Below are positions 5,991 through 7,897 of a DNA stretch of 7,897 nt, in pieces (positions within the stretch are counted from its first letter, which is position 1; each line of letters begins with the position of its first letter). The translations under genes were made by a program, and so were the position numbers. The stretch lies in NCBI GenBank assembly GCA_026169575.1, contig JAPFCT010000073.1, positions 1 to 7,897 of the forward strand, written 5' to 3'. The notes beneath the pieces are model-generated. The model made no database searches, had not been told where the DNA came from, and saw only the letters and a list, made by a program, of their open reading frames with translations. Source of the DNA: Faecalimonas sp. (GTDB taxonomy: Bacteria; Bacillota_A; Clostridia; Lachnospirales; Lachnospiraceae).

Positions 5991-7897
5991 CTATTTTTTC
6001 TTAATGATTTTGTATGGTTTAAATTCTCGTCCATTTCCTTTGTAGAAGCGGCTGAACATCTCATAATACTCCAGACGGAGTACCTGGATTCCTACGATCA
6101 GCCCTTCCATACCGCACACGAACAGGTTTCCAAGCACAACGATCAGCCAGTTCGGCGTTCCTGCCTCGGCGCCTGCAAGCATCAGAACGACTTCCATCAT
6201 CGCCGCATGACTGACAGCAAACGCTCCGATACGGACAAAGGATAAGGTGTTTGAGAAATAACTCAGCAATGTTTCAAATAATTCAAAAAATCCCTGCACA
6301 AAGAACATCACTTTTCCTTCCGTCATCTTCTCCGTGCTTTTTTCAAGTTTCTTCGCCAGAGGCTCTTTAAATATCATCAGAATCAAAGGCACTCCAAACA
6401 TCACTGCCATCACGATTCCCGCCGGCGTCTTATGTCCCGTCATAAACAGAACAAGAACCGCTGTCACGGAACCGTAAAATACAAGTCCGGCAAGTCCGTT
6501 CGCATCAAACCATGCATTTTCTGCATCGTGTGCCCTGAGTGCATTGATAATGTGGAATACCATCGATAACAGAATGATTCCCATACCAAATGCAACTGCG
6601 ACGATAAACACCGTGTTCAGCTTTCCGATAAACGGAAGGTTCGTCATATGTGAGATCGGCCTCAGCCATTTCGCCTCAATGATATCTTCAAATCCGAAAA
6701 TACTTCCGAACATCCATCCAAAGAATGTTGAAAATAATCCGGCAACCGATACGATTCCTGCAAGGTTCAATTTTTTCCACTTATAGAGGATTGCTCCCCC
6801 GAGAAACAGGCAGAGTCCCTGCCCTACATCTCCGAACATTGCCCCGAAGATGAATGTATAAGTCAGCGCAACAAAGATCGTCGGATCCATCTCATTGTGA
6901 GCCGGCAGTCCGTACATCTTAATAAACATCTCAAACGGCTTAAAAATCTTTGGATTTTCAAGCTTGGTCGGAGGTGCTCCGAAATATCCGGAATTATCCT
7001 CCTCGACAAAGATAAAGATATTCGGGTCATTCTTGACCTCTTTTAAGAGCGATTCCACATCCTTTTCTGCCATCCATCCGCACAGAATATAGAAATCCTC
7101 ATGCTGATCCTCCACGCAGGCTGCAACCTTGCGGACATCAAAGTTCTCACAGAGCATCTCGAGCCGGTTTCTCGCTGCCAGAAGTCTCTCTGCCTTCTTT
7201 GTCAGCACCGACTTGATCTCATCATCGATCCCATTGATCTTCGCAGTGACCTCTTCGATCTCCTTCTCTAATCTCTGGTACGCTTCCTCTGTATTTCCCT
7301 GGTATTCATCCGGCAGATAAATCCGCTCAAAGTGCAGTGACTGGAAAATAGCGTCGGTCTTATCAGCCGCCTTATTTGCCACAAAGTACACTCCGTACAC
7401 ATAGCTGTCGTCCTTTCCGCCTTCAATGAACAGCGCATCCATATCGCTGTATACATATTTCTCAAGACGGTGGTAATAATCTACCGGGACTCTTCCGAAG
7501 CGGAACTTAATATAACGGAACTGGAGAACGTTGTGCAGATTGAAATTCAGCGGGCGGAACGGCGCAAGCGCAAGCAGACGTTCTCTCAACATCTCGCGTT
7601 CTACTTTCCAGTCATTTTCCTTTGCACGCAGTTCCATATAATCGTGATTGGCATCCCGCACCGTGTGAAATATCTCTTTCACAGAAAGTTCCGGCTCTTG
7701 TTCCGGCTTCTGATCCTTAATATACGCTGTCAGTTGGTTTGCCTTTTCTAATGCTTCCCGGTACGGGTTGATCTCTGCAAACGGCTGAAGATTTTCTGTC
7801 GTTTTCAGCTCAGAAAGCGCATTTTCCAGTTGGATCTCGTATTTGGAAAGATACTGGTCAGTTACACGGTCGATGTCATTTTTCGGTCCTGTAATGC
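5991..7897 (-). CDS. ntpI: V/A-type ATPase subunit I (membrane stator, a-subunit), 5' end cut by right edge
   Basis: 634 residues are visible; the frame stays open to the edge. The most upstream residues (ITGPKNDIDRVTDQYLSKYE) resemble the first strand and helix of subunit I, so perhaps only 10-15 residues are missing. A GTG at 7682 is an internal valine, not the start. Residues 1 to about 330 are the cytoplasmic arm that contacts the stalks, with a long coiled coil (about 205-250). From about 337 on there are seven to eight membrane helices. The stator arginine is in NTLSFVRIGAFAVSH (Arg555 of the visible part, codon 6231-6233), which faces Glu125 of the ring to drive ion transfer; the RLEYYEMFSRFYKGNG block near the end is also family-typical. 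It ends 26 nt before ntpK. Also called atpI; it is not the small F-type AtpI protein. Confidence 0.95.
   Translation of the reverse strand, partial: ITGPKNDIDRVTDQYLSKYEIQLENALSELKTTENLQPFAEINPYREALEKANQLTAYIKDQKPEQEPELSVKEIFHTVRDANHDYMELRAKENDWKVEREMLRERLLALAPFRPLNFNLHNVLQFRYIKFRFGRVPVDYYHRLEKYVYSDMDALFIEGGKDDSYVYGVYFVANKAADKTDAIFQSLHFERIYLPDEYQGNTEEAYQRLEKEIEEVTAKINGIDDEIKSVLTKKAERLLAARNRLEMLCENFDVRKVAACVEDQHEDFYILCGWMAEKDVESLLKEVKNDPNIFIFVEEDNSGYFGAPPTKLENPKIFKPFEMFIKMYGLPAHNEMDPTIFVALTYTFIFGAMFGDVGQGLCLFLGGAILYKWKKLNLAGIVSVAGLFSTFFGWMFGSIFGFEDIIEAKWLRPISHMTNLPFIGKLNTVFIVAVAFGMGIILLSMVFHIINALRAHDAENAWFDANGLAGLVFYGSVTAVLVLFMTGHKTPAGIVMAVMFGVPLILMIFKEPLAKKLEKSTEKMTEGKVMFFVQGFFELFETLLSYFSNTLSFVRIGAFAVSHAAMMEVVLMLAGAEAGTPNWLIVVLGNLFVCGMEGLIVGIQVLRLEYYEMFSRFYKGNGREFKPYKIIKKK

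Overview
The window reads as chromosomal DNA of a low-to-moderate GC Gram-positive anaerobe, most likely a Clostridia/Lachnospiraceae-type gut bacterium. The basis is strong AGGAGG ribosome sites, tight gene packing, protein sequence character, and a bacterial V/A-type rotary ATPase operon with gene order I-K-F-E-A-B-D. The assignment is inferred from family resemblance; no species is claimed.

Left part (1-770): a divergent pair. On the minus strand is the first 37 codons of an aldo/keto reductase, cut by the left edge. On the plus strand is a MerR-family regulator. The 170-bp space between them holds a textbook MerR-type promoter facing the reductase: TTGACC and TACAAT separated by 19 bp, with a perfect dyad in the spacer. 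The regulator has a cysteine at the position of the sensing cysteine of the AdhR/NmlR branch, so an electrophile- or aldehyde-responsive detoxification switch is the best reading. A hairpin with T-tract follows the regulator and sits between it and the convergent ATPase operon.

Right part (770-7897, all minus strand, transcribed right to left): ntpI (5' end cut by the right edge), ntpK, ntpG (subunit F), ntpE, ntpA, ntpB, ntpD. Gaps are 26, 4, 19, -8, 14 and 48 nt, so this is one transcriptional unit. I and K make the membrane motor (stator half-channel and proteolipid ring), A3B3 the catalytic head, D and F the central rotor shaft, and E the peripheral stalk. Subunit C (the d/AC39 socket) and the second stalk subunit (G/H) are not in the window; they would be expected upstream of ntpI, beyond the right edge.

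No mobile element, CRISPR array, tRNA or rRNA is visible, and most of the window is ordinary. The points most worth a second look are the proteolipid, which looks like a single ion-carrying hairpin behind a leader ending in a signal-peptidase-like site and lacks Na+-binding signatures; a perfect hairpin holding the ntpB stop codon in its loop; and the layered operators of the MerR/aldo-keto reductase promoter.
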